This document shows, in pieces, positions 1 to 7,895 of a stretch of DNA of 64,000 nt (positions are counted from its first letter, which is position 1; every line of letters begins with the position of its first letter). A model generated the notes under the pieces. It was not told the origin of the DNA, ran no database searches, and saw nothing but the letters and a program-made list of their open reading frames with translations. The stretch comes from JAVBMV01 sp031552145. GTDB lineage: Bacteria; Myxococcota; Myxococcia; Myxococcales; UBA5297. The stretch is from positions 1-64,000 of the forward strand of contig JAVBMV010000004.1 in NCBI GenBank assembly GCA_031552145.1, given 5' to 3'. The position numbers were made by a program, and so were the translations under genes.

Positions 1-45
1 AATGGAGGCTCTAAAGTCAAGCCACGATGCCTTGCTACCCAAGGA

Positions 46-98
46 GTTTCCCGGCGGCGGTGGGGCCGCCCAACGAGCCAGCGCCGCCGCCGGGAAAC
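46..98. repeat. 15-bp perfect inverted repeat, strong GC hairpin
   Basis: The arm GTTTCCCGGCGGCGG (46-60) is exactly complementary to 84-98, with a 23-base loop. No T-tract follows, so this is a structured RNA end or processing signal rather than a textbook terminator. Bases 1-258 hold no convincing gene. They lie upstream of the infA promoter and may be the tail of a gene outside the window. Confidence 0.6.
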
Positions 99-258
99 GG
101 GGGATGCGCATTCACCATTCTCAGTAAAAAGTACGCTTCAGCCGGATGAACCCGCATAATAATCAGACTTCAAATGGCCGCTCGCGATCCTGGCTATCTC
201 ATGCAATTGGTACGCCAGTTCCAAAGCCTTTAACACGCTCTTGCCCTGGGCCGCGCCC

Positions 259-288
259 TTGACTAACACCCCAAATGTGATATATATT
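259..288 (+). promoter_or_regulatory. Probable sigma-70 promoter of infA
   Basis: TTGACT at 259-264 and TATATT at 283-288 are 18 bases apart, inside an AT-rich patch that stands out from the GC-rich surroundings. A ribosome binding site GGAGG follows at 308-312. The leader would be about 22 bases. Confidence 0.6.
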
Positions 289-316
289 ATATAGAATTTG
301 TTCGCCTGGAGGAAAC

Positions 317-535
317 TTGGCTAGAGAAGATTTGATAAAACTGGAAGGCAAGGTCACCCAGACCCTGGGCGGCGGCCATATGGAAGTGGAAACGGCGGAA
401 GGCGTCAAGATCAGGGCCATGCTGTCGGGCCGGCTGAAGCGCTTCAAAATCCGCGTCCTGATGGGCGACCGGGTGGAGGTGGCCGTGTCCCCCTATGATC
501 CCACCCACGGCCTGATTACCTACCGCTTGAAGTAA
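317..535 (+). CDS. infA: Translation initiation factor IF-1
   Basis: This 72-residue protein is a single S1/OB-fold domain and has the usual length of IF-1. The N-terminus reads MAREDLIKLEGKV and the C-terminal part contains RFKIRVLMGDRVEV and SPYDPTHGLITYR, all close to IF-1 family signatures. IF-1 binds the A site of the 30S subunit with IF-2 and IF-3 during initiation. The start is a TTG at 317, chosen because GGAGG (308-312) sits 4 bases upstream and no in-frame ATG exists at the expected N-terminus. The gene stands alone with its own promoter and a terminator at 620-660, not inside a ribosomal protein operon. Confidence 0.95.
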   Translation: MAREDLIKLEGKVTQTLGGGHMEVETAEGVKIRAMLSGRLKRFKIRVLMGDRVEVAVSPYDPTHGLITYRLK

Positions 536-619
536 AAAGAGTCTTTTGGTCCGCTCTCCCCGAAATTCTGGCGTCGGATGCCGGAGATGGGGCGGGCTGG
601 CAAGAGACTGTTTGTTTGG

Positions 620-660
620 GCCAAAACCCCGGACCGCGTGGAGGGGAGTTTTGGCTTTTT
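620..660 (+). terminator. Rho-independent terminator after infA
   Basis: The arms GCCAAAAC (620-627) and GTTTTGGC (648-655) pair perfectly, with extra C/G pairing inside, and are followed by TTTTT (656-660). It closes the infA unit about 85 bases past its stop and before the next ribosome binding site. Confidence 0.75.
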
Positions 661-687
661 CTTTGACCCACCTCAAGGAGCTGTAGT

Positions 688-1809
688 ATGAGTCAACCGG
701 CCATTGTGGAGGAATTTCTGGAACTGGTGCGCCTGAACGTCAATTCCAAGCGGGAGCGGGCCATCGCCGACGCCCTGGCCGCCAAGCTGCGCGCCTTGGG
801 CTTTACCGTGCGGGAGGACGATACCGGGGCTAAGATCGGCGGCGACGCCGGCAACCTCATCGCCCGCCTGGACGGCGACCCGGCCTTCCCCCCCATTCTT
901 TTTTCGGCCCATATGGACCGGGTGGAAAACCACGGCCGCATCGAACCCCAAGTGGACGGCGACCTCATCCGTAGCGACGGCACCTCCATCCTCGGCGCGG
1001 ATGACGTGTCCGGCCTCTGCGCCATTATGGACGGAGTCCGTCGGGTGCTGGCCGAGGGCGCTCCCCACGGGGACATCGAGGTCGTCTTTTCCGTGGCCGA
1101 GGAGATTGGCCTGTTGGGCGCCCGGTATCTGGATTATTCCGCCCTCAAGTCGAAAATGGCCTACGTGATCGACGCGGGCGGCTCGGTGAACGCCATCACC
1201 AACCAGGCCCCCACCCAGAGCCGCATCACAGTCAAGGTGCACGGCAAGAGCGCCCACGCCGGGGTCGAGCCGGAAAAGGGCCTGAACGCCATCAAGGTGG
1301 CGGCCGCGGCCCTCGCGCGCGTGCGCGAGGGCCGCCTGTCCCCGGCCACCACGGCCAACTTCGGCGTGATCCACGCCGGCCAGGCCACCAATATCGTCTG
1401 CGACTACGTCGAGATCAAGGCCGAGGCCCGCAGCCGGGAACCCCGGGAACTGGAAAGCTACCTCGCCGAGATGAAGGGCGTCTTCGCCGGCGTGGCCGCC
1501 GAGTTCGGCACCGCCATCGACGTGGAGACCTCGCTGGAATATTCCACCTATCGGGTGGACGAGAACGAGGAAGTGATCCGCCTGGCCGGCCGGGCCATGA
1601 AAAACCTGGGGATGACTCCGGAGATCGTGGCCAGCGGCGGCGGTTCGGACGGCAATTACTTCAATCAGCACGGCCTGACGGCTGTAGGGCTGTGCCCGGG
1701 CTACGTCGGGGTCCACACCCCGGCCGAGAAGCAGTCCATCGCCAAGCTGACCCAGTGCGCCCAACTGGTGGCCGAAATCATCAAAGAAGCGGCGCGGCCT
1801 CAAGCGTAA
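688..1809 (+). CDS. M20-family metallo-aminopeptidase, PepT-like
   Basis: A 373-residue cytosolic zinc peptidase of the M20 family, closest in layout to the PepT-like tripeptide aminopeptidases. Visible metal and catalytic motifs are SAHMDRV (His75, Asp77), GADD (Asp105/106), VAEEIG (Glu138/139), IDAGG, and the C-terminal GGGSDGN and GVHTPAEK with a metal-binding His. The dimerisation (lid) domain contains GKSAHAGV. The expected role is release of N-terminal residues from small peptides. The start at 688 has AAGGAG 7 bases upstream (675-680). It is followed directly by the tandem palindromic repeat. A separate true PepT is encoded at 40856-42133, in the other part of the window. Confidence 0.85.
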   Translation: MSQPAIVEEFLELVRLNVNSKRERAIADALAAKLRALGFTVREDDTGAKIGGDAGNLIARLDGDPAFPPILFSAHMDRVENHGRIEPQVDGDLIRSDGTSILGADDVSGLCAIMDGVRRVLAEGAPHGDIEVVFSVAEEIGLLGARYLDYSALKSKMAYVIDAGGSVNAITNQAPTQSRITVKVHGKSAHAGVEPEKGLNAIKVAAAALARVREGRLSPATTANFGVIHAGQATNIVCDYVEIKAEARSREPRELESYLAEMKGVFAGVAAEFGTAIDVETSLEYSTYRVDENEEVIRLAGRAMKNLGMTPEIVASGGGSDGNYFNQHGLTAVGLCPGYVGVHTPAEKQSIAKLTQCAQLVAEIIKEAARPQA

Positions 1810-1810
1810 T

Positions 1811-2019
1811 ATTATTACTCCGGCAACTAAATAAGTCATCCCAGTGATTTCGCCAAAGCCCGAAATCACTGGACTTCAGCGGCCGGGAACAGATTTCTAA
1901 AGTTGCCGGGTTAATATTACTCCGGCAACTAAATAAGTCATCCCCGTGATTTCGCCAAAGCCCGAAATCACTGGACTTCAGCGGCCGGGCACAGATTTCT
2001 GAAGTTGCCGGGTTAATAT
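1811..2019. repeat. Two tandem copies of a 102-bp nested palindromic element
   Basis: Copy 1 spans about 1814-1915 and copy 2 about 1916-2017. They differ at three positions. Each copy has an outer inverted repeat (TCCGGCAACT against AGTTGCCGGG at the far end) and an inner hairpin. In copy 1 the inner arms are CCAGTGATTTCG (1841-1852) and its perfect complement 1861-1872 around an 8-base loop; copy 2 has one mismatch in this stem. The element fills the whole gap between the M20 peptidase stop codon and the PbpC start codon. I saw no third copy in the window. Confidence 0.9.
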
Positions 2020-4272
2020 ATGAAATGGGTGAAAAAAATAGCGCTGGCCGCGGCCGTCCTGGCGGCGCTGGCCGGGGTTTTCTGGCTGGCCCTGGGCCTG
2101 TGGCCCAATCCCCTGACCACCGCTGACGAGGGCTGGGATTGGACCGTGCGGGTCACCGACCGCCAGGGGCGCCTTTTAAAGGATTTTCTGCCCCCGAAGA
2201 TGGCCCGGCGGGAGGCCCGGCCCCTTGCGGATTTCAGCCCCAACCTGGTGAACGCGGTGCTGGCCGCCGAGGACAAGCGCTTTTACCGCCACCCGGGGGT
2301 GGATCCCCTGGCCATGCTGCGGGCGGCTTGGCTGAATCTCAAGCGGGGCCGCATCGTCAGCGGCGGGTCCACCATAACCATGCAGCTGGCCCGGCTCAAC
2401 CGGGGCCTCAGCCCCGGCCCCCGCACCCTGGGCCGGAAAGCGCGGGAGATCTGGTGGGCGCTCCTCATCGAGCGCCACAACGACAAGGACACCATCCTGG
2501 CCGAATACCTCAACCGGGCGCCCTGCGGCCACCTCACCGAGGGCTTCCCGGCCGCGGCCCGGCTGTATCTCCACAAGGCCGTGGGCGGGTTGTCCGCGGC
2601 CGAGGGCGCCTTCCTGGCGGGTCTGCCGGCCTCGCCCGGAGCCCTGAACCCTTATAAGGACCCCCGGCCGGCCCTGGCCCGGCGTTCGACCATTTTGGAC
2701 AAACTGTATGGTCAGGGATTCCTGACGGCCGGCGAACTGGAGCGGGCCCGGCGTGAGCCCCTGGATCTGGGCGTCCTGCGGACCCCCTTCGACGCGCCTC
2801 ATTTTGTCAGCTACCTGCGCCGTCACTTCGGCCCCCGGCCGCCGGCCACGATCACCACCACCCTGGATCTGGACCTCCAGCACCGGGTGGAGGAGGTGGC
2901 CCGGGCCACGGTGGCCGAATATCGCCGCCAGGGCCTGAGCCAGGCGGCGGTGGTGGTGCTGAGCCTGCCGGAGCGACAGGTGCTGGCGTGGGTGGGTTCG
3001 GCCGATTTCTGGGACGCGCGGGGCGGCCAGAACGACGGGGTCACGGCCCTGCGCCAGCCCGGATCGGCCCTGAAACCCTTCATCTACGCCACCGCCTTTG
3101 ACGCCGGGTTCATCACCCCGGCCACCCTCCTGGACGACGGGGCGGTGGACTACCGCGCGCCCAAGGGCAGTTTCAGCCCGGCCAACTACAGCGATTCCTT
3201 CCACGGCCCGGTGGCGGCCCGCCTGGCCCTGGCCAGTTCCCTGAACCTGCCGGCGGTCAAGCTGGCCGAGCGCACCGGCGTGGCCAACCTGCTGGCCCGT
3301 TTCCGGGAACTGGGCCTGGAATCCTTGAACCGCGAAGCGGGCTATTACGGCTTGTCCCTGGCCCTGGGCGGCGGCGAGGTGAACCTGCTGAGCCTGACCA
3401 CGGCCTACGCCGCCCTGGCCGACGAGGGCCGCTGGCGGCCCCGGCGGCTGACCTTATCCCCGGAGGGCCTCGGCGAGGGGCCCGCCGCCGGTTCCCGCCT
3501 CATCTTCAGCCCCGGCGCGGCCTTCCTGGTGACCGACATCCTCAGCGACGCCCAGGCCCGGGTCACCGGTTTCGGGGCCGACAGCGTCCTGGACGCCGCC
3601 TATCCCGCGGCGGTCAAGACGGGCACGAGCAAAAGCTTCCGCGACAACTGGTGTGTGGGCTATGCCGGCTCGTTCGTGGTGGGCGTGTGGGCCGGCAATT
3701 TCGAAGCCAGCCCCATGGATCAGGTCTCCGGCGTCACCGGGGCCGGGGCCGTCTGGCGCCGGGTGTCCGACTTGCTGGCCGAACAGCGGCCCACCCCGCC
3801 TTTCACCCCGTCCCCGGACATCGTTTCCCGCGCCACCTGCCCGGTGAGCGGCCTCCTGGCCGGCCCCCGCTGCCCGAACCGGAAGCGGGAGTACTTCCTG
3901 GCCGGCCGGCCGCTTCCGGCCGTCTGCCCCCACGAGGCCCTCCAGCGCGAAGTTCTGGGCGTGGACGTGCCGGTCCTGGGGCTGAGGCGCGATTTCGGCC
4001 TCTTGCGGCCCCTGTCCGGAGAACTGTACGCCTGGGACCCGGGCCTCAATCCGCAGGTGCAGCACATCAAAGCCCAGGCCCAGAGCATCCCGGGCGTGGA
4101 GGAGTTGGTCTGGCGGCTGAACGGACGGGAACTGAAGCGGGAGAAGGTGGCCGGCTACGCCCGGGCGGGCTGCCTGGTGCCTCTGTCCCGGGGGGCGGCC
4201 AAACTGGAATTGCTGGGGCTGGCCGGGGGCCGGGTGGTCCAGAGCTCCAGGGTCAGCTATACGGTCCGGTGA
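2020..4272 (+). CDS. pbpC: Penicillin-binding protein 1C, bifunctional glycosyltransferase/transpeptidase
   Basis: A 750-residue membrane-anchored peptidoglycan synthase. The order is an N-terminal transmembrane helix (about 6-28), a GT51 transglycosylase with EDKRFYRHPG (catalytic Glu84) and GGSTITMQLARL, then a transpeptidase with QPGSALKP (Ser349 and Lys352), SSLNLPAV (SxN) and KTGTSK (Lys533), and finally a PBP1C-type C-terminal domain. This order and length fit PbpC. The ATG at 2020 lies directly against the 102-bp repeat and has no recognisable ribosome binding site, so expression may depend on the repeat or on readthrough from the peptidase gene. Leu is mostly CTG, unlike the second pbpC at 49307-51655. 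Confidence 0.92.
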   Translation: MKWVKKIALAAAVLAALAGVFWLALGLWPNPLTTADEGWDWTVRVTDRQGRLLKDFLPPKMARREARPLADFSPNLVNAVLAAEDKRFYRHPGVDPLAMLRAAWLNLKRGRIVSGGSTITMQLARLNRGLSPGPRTLGRKAREIWWALLIERHNDKDTILAEYLNRAPCGHLTEGFPAAARLYLHKAVGGLSAAEGAFLAGLPASPGALNPYKDPRPALARRSTILDKLYGQGFLTAGELERARREPLDLGVLRTPFDAPHFVSYLRRHFGPRPPATITTTLDLDLQHRVEEVARATVAEYRRQGLSQAAVVVLSLPERQVLAWVGSADFWDARGGQNDGVTALRQPGSALKPFIYATAFDAGFITPATLLDDGAVDYRAPKGSFSPANYSDSFHGPVAARLALASSLNLPAVKLAERTGVANLLARFRELGLESLNREAGYYGLSLALGGGEVNLLSLTTAYAALADEGRWRPRRLTLSPEGLGEGPAAGSRLIFSPGAAFLVTDILSDAQARVTGFGADSVLDAAYPAAVKTGTSKSFRDNWCVGYAGSFVVGVWAGNFEASPMDQVSGVTGAGAVWRRVSDLLAEQRPTPPFTPSPDIVSRATCPVSGLLAGPRCPNRKREYFLAGRPLPAVCPHEALQREVLGVDVPVLGLRRDFGLLRPLSGELYAWDPGLNPQVQHIKAQAQSIPGVEELVWRLNGRELKREKVAGYARAGCLVPLSRGAAKLELLGLAGGRVVQSSRVSYTVR

Positions 4273-4766
4273 AGGCGTCGGGATGGTGATGGAGGAGGGG
4301 AAAAAGAAGCGGCCGGTCAGCGGAACCCCCCGGTGATCTACGGCACGCCCCCGGCACGGACCGCTGCTTCCTTCCGGATCTGACGGGGTTAGTGAGGTGA
4401 CGTCACGCAAAGCCGAGGGGCCCCGCTGACAGGCCATTGAGGATAATATCGTGATTGGCTGAAAAAAGCAAGCCGATTTTGCAGGACCGGGAGGCGTCGC
4501 CCCTGGTCTTATTTTTTTGCTTGATCACAAGTCATATTGGAATTTTTAAATCGGTATATTTATAAAAAACTTAGCATTTGCTCTCTCAATTTGCCGAAAA
4601 AATTGTCTCACTGCCTTAATTATTTTTATTGTAGTGTCGATAAAATAGTAGTACGGTTAACCAAAGTGGCGCGCCGGTCAACCCCGCGGCTTCCAGCGTC
4701 ATCTCGACGGTCGGCTGTGGCGGAGTCCGCGGGCCCGGGGCGGAAATCACAAGGCGGGATCAGCGT
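4273..4766 (+). other. Intergenic region with an AT-rich island
   Basis: No gene is supported here. The first 210 bases are GC-rich. A terminator lies at 4485-4518. Bases about 4510-4660 are strikingly AT-rich for this contig, with runs such as TTTTTAAAT, TATATTTATAAAAAA and ATTATTTTTATTG, and probably carry the promoter of the TPR gene at 4767. No single -35/-10 pair stands out. Confidence 0.5.
4485..4518 (+). terminator. Rho-independent terminator after pbpC
   Basis: GACCGGG (4485-4491) pairs with CCTGGTC (4502-4508, one G-T pair), with GGC/GCC pairing inside the loop, and is followed by TTATTTTTTT. Confidence 0.65.
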
Positions 4767-7124
4767 ATGTCGCGCGAAATGATACGAAAGTGTGAAAGTC
4801 GCCGATCGGCGTCCGGGCCCCGGAATCCGGATGGTCCCCGGTGGGCTCTGATCGTTCTGGCCGGCGGGCTGTTTCTGAGCCTAAGCTGGGGCTGGCCCGG
4901 CCTTCCCCCGGCGGCCGGATCAGGCGTCTCGACGGCCTTCGCCCAAGAGCCGGCGGTGGAAGAAAGCCCCGCCCCGTCGGCCTGGAGCGAGCCCGTCCTG
5001 GAGGACGGCTTCGACCGGAGCCCGGAGGCGGGGGAGAACGTCGCACCGGATGAACCGGTTTCGGTCCGGCGTGTGGCTGTCCGGCCCCTGGCCGCCTCCG
5101 TGGACGGGCCGCCCGCTGGGCGGATCTCGGCGGACCAAACGCCGGCGGACCAAACGCCGGTGGACCGGATGCCGGTGGACCAGATGCTTGATCCTCCCCA
5201 ATGGGCCTGGGCGCCTTACACCCACGTGTTTCTGGTGTCGTTCGGCTTTGTACTGGGCTTCGCCTTGGCCGCCGGGTCGGTTTTCCTCCTGAGCCGCTGG
5301 TATGAGCGCCAGCGGGGGTCGTTCCCGGTGGCCGCCCGTCTGGAAGCGCCTTTGCGGACTTTCGCCGCAGTGCTGACCCCGGCCTTGAAGCCGCCGGCTT
5401 TTGCCGAGGCGGACCCGGTCGGCCGGCCTGAGGACGGCGGGCCGGCCGCCGACGAAAGGCCCTGGGAGCGGGAATTTTCACTCCTGCGGGACATGCTGGG
5501 CCAGATCGAGAAAAAAATGACCGTTATCGACACGGTCTTCACTACGGTCGGTGATAAGCTGGAGGCGGCCGGGCTTCTGCGGGAACAGCTGGAAAACCAG
5601 GTGACGCGGGCCGGGGAACCGAAGCGGGATTTGAGCGGCCGGGAGCCCGAAGCGCGGCGGGAGCCCGGGGCGGGGCAGGAGACGCCGTCGCTTCCCCCAG
5701 TGCCCGCGAGCCCGGCGCCGGGCTCCCGGGATGAGGTCGGACCGGCGCCGGCTTCCGGGCCGGAGGAACCGTTTCGGTCCTCCTTCGACGACGATGTGGA
5801 CCTGCGGCCGGCCCCCGGGGAGGGGAGTGACGGCGAACCGTTGACGGATGACGAGTATGCCATCGAAGCCGAAACGACCCTGGAGCGGTCCCGGCGGGCG
5901 GCCGAGGACACGGTCCGGCACACCCTGGCCCGCAGCCTCCGGGCCGCGGGCAACCAGCTCCTGGCCGAAGGGGCCCCGGCGGAAGCGGTGGCCAAATATG
6001 AGGAAGCCCTGGGCCTCATGCGGGAACTGGCGGCCGGCGATCCGGGCAATCTGACTTGGCGCCGCGACCTGGTGCTGGCCTACCATAATCTGGGCCGGGC
6101 CCTGGAGGCCATGGACCGCCTGGAAGCGGCCCTGGAACAGTTCCAGGAGGCCCTGAAGCTGACGGCCGGGTCCGATGACCGCAAAACCGACAACCTGGAC
6201 TGGCACCGGGGCCTGGCCGCTTCCCACAGCCATGTGGGCCGTCTCAAGCTGGCCCTCGGCCGGCTGACGGAAGCGGGCATCCACTACGAAAACGACCTGA
6301 CCATCATGACCAGGCTGGCCGAGCGGCAGCCGGACAACCGGGCCTGGCAGTACGCCCTGGCCGGGTCCCTGCGCAACTTCGGGCTGGTGCTGGAAAAAAT
6401 GGGCTGGCCGGACGAGGCCCTGGACAAATACCGCCGGGAAATGACCATCATGCAGAAGCTGGCGGACCTGGAACCGGACAACAACCTCTATCTCCACGAC
6501 CTGGCCGGCCTGCGCGGGCAGATGGGCCGCCTTTTGAAAAAGAAGGGCCGCTTCAAGGAGGCCCAGGCCCAGGCCCGGGGCTATCTGCACCTGATGCGCA
6601 AGCTGGTCCATCGTGAACCGGACAACCACGACTGGCGCCGGGAACTGAGCCTGGCCCTGGACCTGACGGGCCGCCTGTTGGAACGGGAGGGGCATTACGA
6701 GCAGGCCAAGGCGTCCTATGAAGCGGCCCTGGAAATCAGGCGGGAACTTCTGGCCTTGGGCCCGGAGAGCGTGGTCTGGCAGTGCGACGTGGCCAACGGC
6801 CTCTGCAAGATCGGGGATATCTGCCTGGCCCGGCGCCAGTGGGACGACGCCCGGAAGTATTACCTGGAGGCCCTGGAAATTGTGGAGGCGGTGGAGAAGA
6901 CGGCCGTCCGCCCCGGCGAGGAGGCCGTCTGCCTGACCGAGAAATGCGGCATTCTCATGCGGCTCGGCAATCTCGACAAAGACCGCGACGCGGTCAGCGC
7001 CTTCGAATACTACAACCAGGCTCTGGCCATCACCGCCGGCCGGACCAGGGAAGGCGACGGCGCCGACTGGGCGGAAATGGAAGCCACCATCAAACGCAAC
7101 ATGACCGGTGCCCCGAGCGGCTGA
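4767..7124 (+). CDS. Membrane-anchored tetratricopeptide-repeat protein
   Basis: A 785-residue protein with a signal-like N-terminal hydrophobic segment (about 26-50), a long Pro/Ala/Glu-rich linker, a second hydrophobic helix (about 152-177, VFLVSFGFVLGFALAAGSVF), a Pro-rich linker, then at least six TPR-like helix pairs from about residue 380 to the end. Recurrent pieces are EAVAKYEEALGLMRELA, ALEQFQEALKL, ALDKYRREMTIMQKLA and QAKASYEAALEIRRELL. TPRs mediate protein-protein contact; the partner is unknown. Inside the first linker, bases 5131-5190 are four copies of a 15-bp unit giving [AV]D[QR][TM]P pentapeptides. It stands alone, ends at a bidirectional terminator and faces the bactofilin gene. 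Whether the TPR part is cytoplasmic or periplasmic is not decided by the sequence. Confidence 0.75.
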   Translation: MSREMIRKCESRRSASGPRNPDGPRWALIVLAGGLFLSLSWGWPGLPPAAGSGVSTAFAQEPAVEESPAPSAWSEPVLEDGFDRSPEAGENVAPDEPVSVRRVAVRPLAASVDGPPAGRISADQTPADQTPVDRMPVDQMLDPPQWAWAPYTHVFLVSFGFVLGFALAAGSVFLLSRWYERQRGSFPVAARLEAPLRTFAAVLTPALKPPAFAEADPVGRPEDGGPAADERPWEREFSLLRDMLGQIEKKMTVIDTVFTTVGDKLEAAGLLREQLENQVTRAGEPKRDLSGREPEARREPGAGQETPSLPPVPASPAPGSRDEVGPAPASGPEEPFRSSFDDDVDLRPAPGEGSDGEPLTDDEYAIEAETTLERSRRAAEDTVRHTLARSLRAAGNQLLAEGAPAEAVAKYEEALGLMRELAAGDPGNLTWRRDLVLAYHNLGRALEAMDRLEAALEQFQEALKLTAGSDDRKTDNLDWHRGLAASHSHVGRLKLALGRLTEAGIHYENDLTIMTRLAERQPDNRAWQYALAGSLRNFGLVLEKMGWPDEALDKYRREMTIMQKLADLEPDNNLYLHDLAGLRGQMGRLLKKKGRFKEAQAQARGYLHLMRKLVHREPDNHDWRRELSLALDLTGRLLEREGHYEQAKASYEAALEIRRELLALGPESVVWQCDVANGLCKIGDICLARRQWDDARKYYLEALEIVEAVEKTAVRPGEEAVCLTEKCGILMRLGNLDKDRDAVSAFEYYNQALAITAGRTREGDGADWAEMEATIKRNMTGAPSG
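5131..5190 (+). repeat. 15-bp tandem repeat inside the TPR gene, four copies
   Basis: Units begin at 5131, 5146, 5161 and 5176. The first two are identical (CGGACCAAACGCCGG) and the last two are diverged. The frame is kept (15 = 5 codons), so copy number can change without breaking the protein. Confidence 0.8.
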
Positions 7125-7129
7125 ACGGT

Positions 7130-7189
7130 CGGAAACGAAAAGGCCGCCCCCCGGTGAGATCCCGGCCGAGGGCGGCCTTTTCGTTTCCG
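7130..7189. terminator. Bidirectional terminator between convergent genes
   Basis: A perfect 20-bp inverted repeat with arms 7130-7149 and 7170-7189. The arms contain GAAACGAAAAGGCCGCCC and its complement. Both strands end in a T-containing arm (CCTTTTCGTTTC), suiting the TPR gene (plus) and the bactofilin gene (minus). Confidence 0.85.
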
Positions 7190-7198
7190 GGGCCGGGT

Positions 7199-7816
7199 TT
7201 ATTCCGTGAGGTCCGGTGGATTTTCGGAATCCGGCGGGGAGGGCTCCGCCGGAGGGGATGGGTGGGCTTCCTCCGGCGGCAGGGCCGCCTTGGCTTTGCG
7301 TTTTTTGGCGCTTTTGGCGCCCAGCAGCACGGAAGTGGCCTCCTGGTCGGCGTGGTCCATGGCCGAGGCGTATTGGGCCAGGGCGTCCGGGCTGGGGCGG
7401 GACCGTTCCAGATCGGCTTCGGCCGCCTTGAGGATGTCGGCGCACTCCTCTTGCATGGCGATCACTTCCTCGGCGGAAAGCTTGTGGCTGGTGCCTTCGT
7501 GCATCGCGCCCTCGATGCTGATATCGCCATAGCTGATATGGCCGTAGACCCGGGCCGAGGCGTTGAGCTGCATGTGTTTGTAGGCCCGGATGTCGCCGTA
7601 GACCGTGCCGCTTAAAATGATGTTCTCCACCATCACGTCGCCGCTGATCACCGCCGTCTCCTCCACCACCAGGGTGCCGGAGGAGATTACCTCGCCGATG
7701 ACCCGTCCGTCGAGGCGGATGATGCCGCTGAAGCACAGGCGCCCTTCCAGGGTCGCGCCGCCGGCGAAGTAGGAATACCCCGGGGTCTTCTTCTTCTTGG
7801 AATTCCACCACGCCAT
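7199..7816 (-). CDS. Bactofilin-family cytoskeletal protein
   Basis: A 205-residue protein. The N-terminal half (about 15-115) is a bactofilin (DUF583) beta-helix made of short repeated strands such as GATLEGRLCFSGIIRLDGRV, GTLVVEETAVISGDV and GTVYGDIRAYKHMQL. The C-terminal tail is charged and Pro-rich. Bactofilins self-assemble without nucleotide into filaments or patches that position cell-wall enzymes or polar structures. The start MAWWNSKKKK gives a basic, amphipathic N-terminus typical of membrane-associated bactofilins. The gene ends at the terminator shared with the TPR gene. Confidence 0.85.
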   Translation of the reverse strand: MAWWNSKKKKTPGYSYFAGGATLEGRLCFSGIIRLDGRVIGEVISSGTLVVEETAVISGDVMVENIILSGTVYGDIRAYKHMQLNASARVYGHISYGDISIEGAMHEGTSHKLSAEEVIAMQEECADILKAAEADLERSRPSPDALAQYASAMDHADQEATSVLLGAKSAKKRKAKAALPPEEAHPSPPAEPSPPDSENPPDLTE

Positions 7817-7895
7817 GGCGCCGCCTCACTGTCTTCGGTGAATTTTATTCAATAATTTTTACCATAAACCAACCCCCGGCGCAAGTCCGCCGCGG

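Noticed and set aside
1811..2019. CRISPR-like repeats
   Set aside because: Only two units, no spacers, 102-bp period and nested palindromes; no cas genes.
5478..7829. Minus-strand open frame (about 780 codons) opposite the TPR gene and in another frame of the bactofilin gene
   Set aside because: The bactofilin frame and a perfect bidirectional terminator at 7130-7189 fit gene borders much better.
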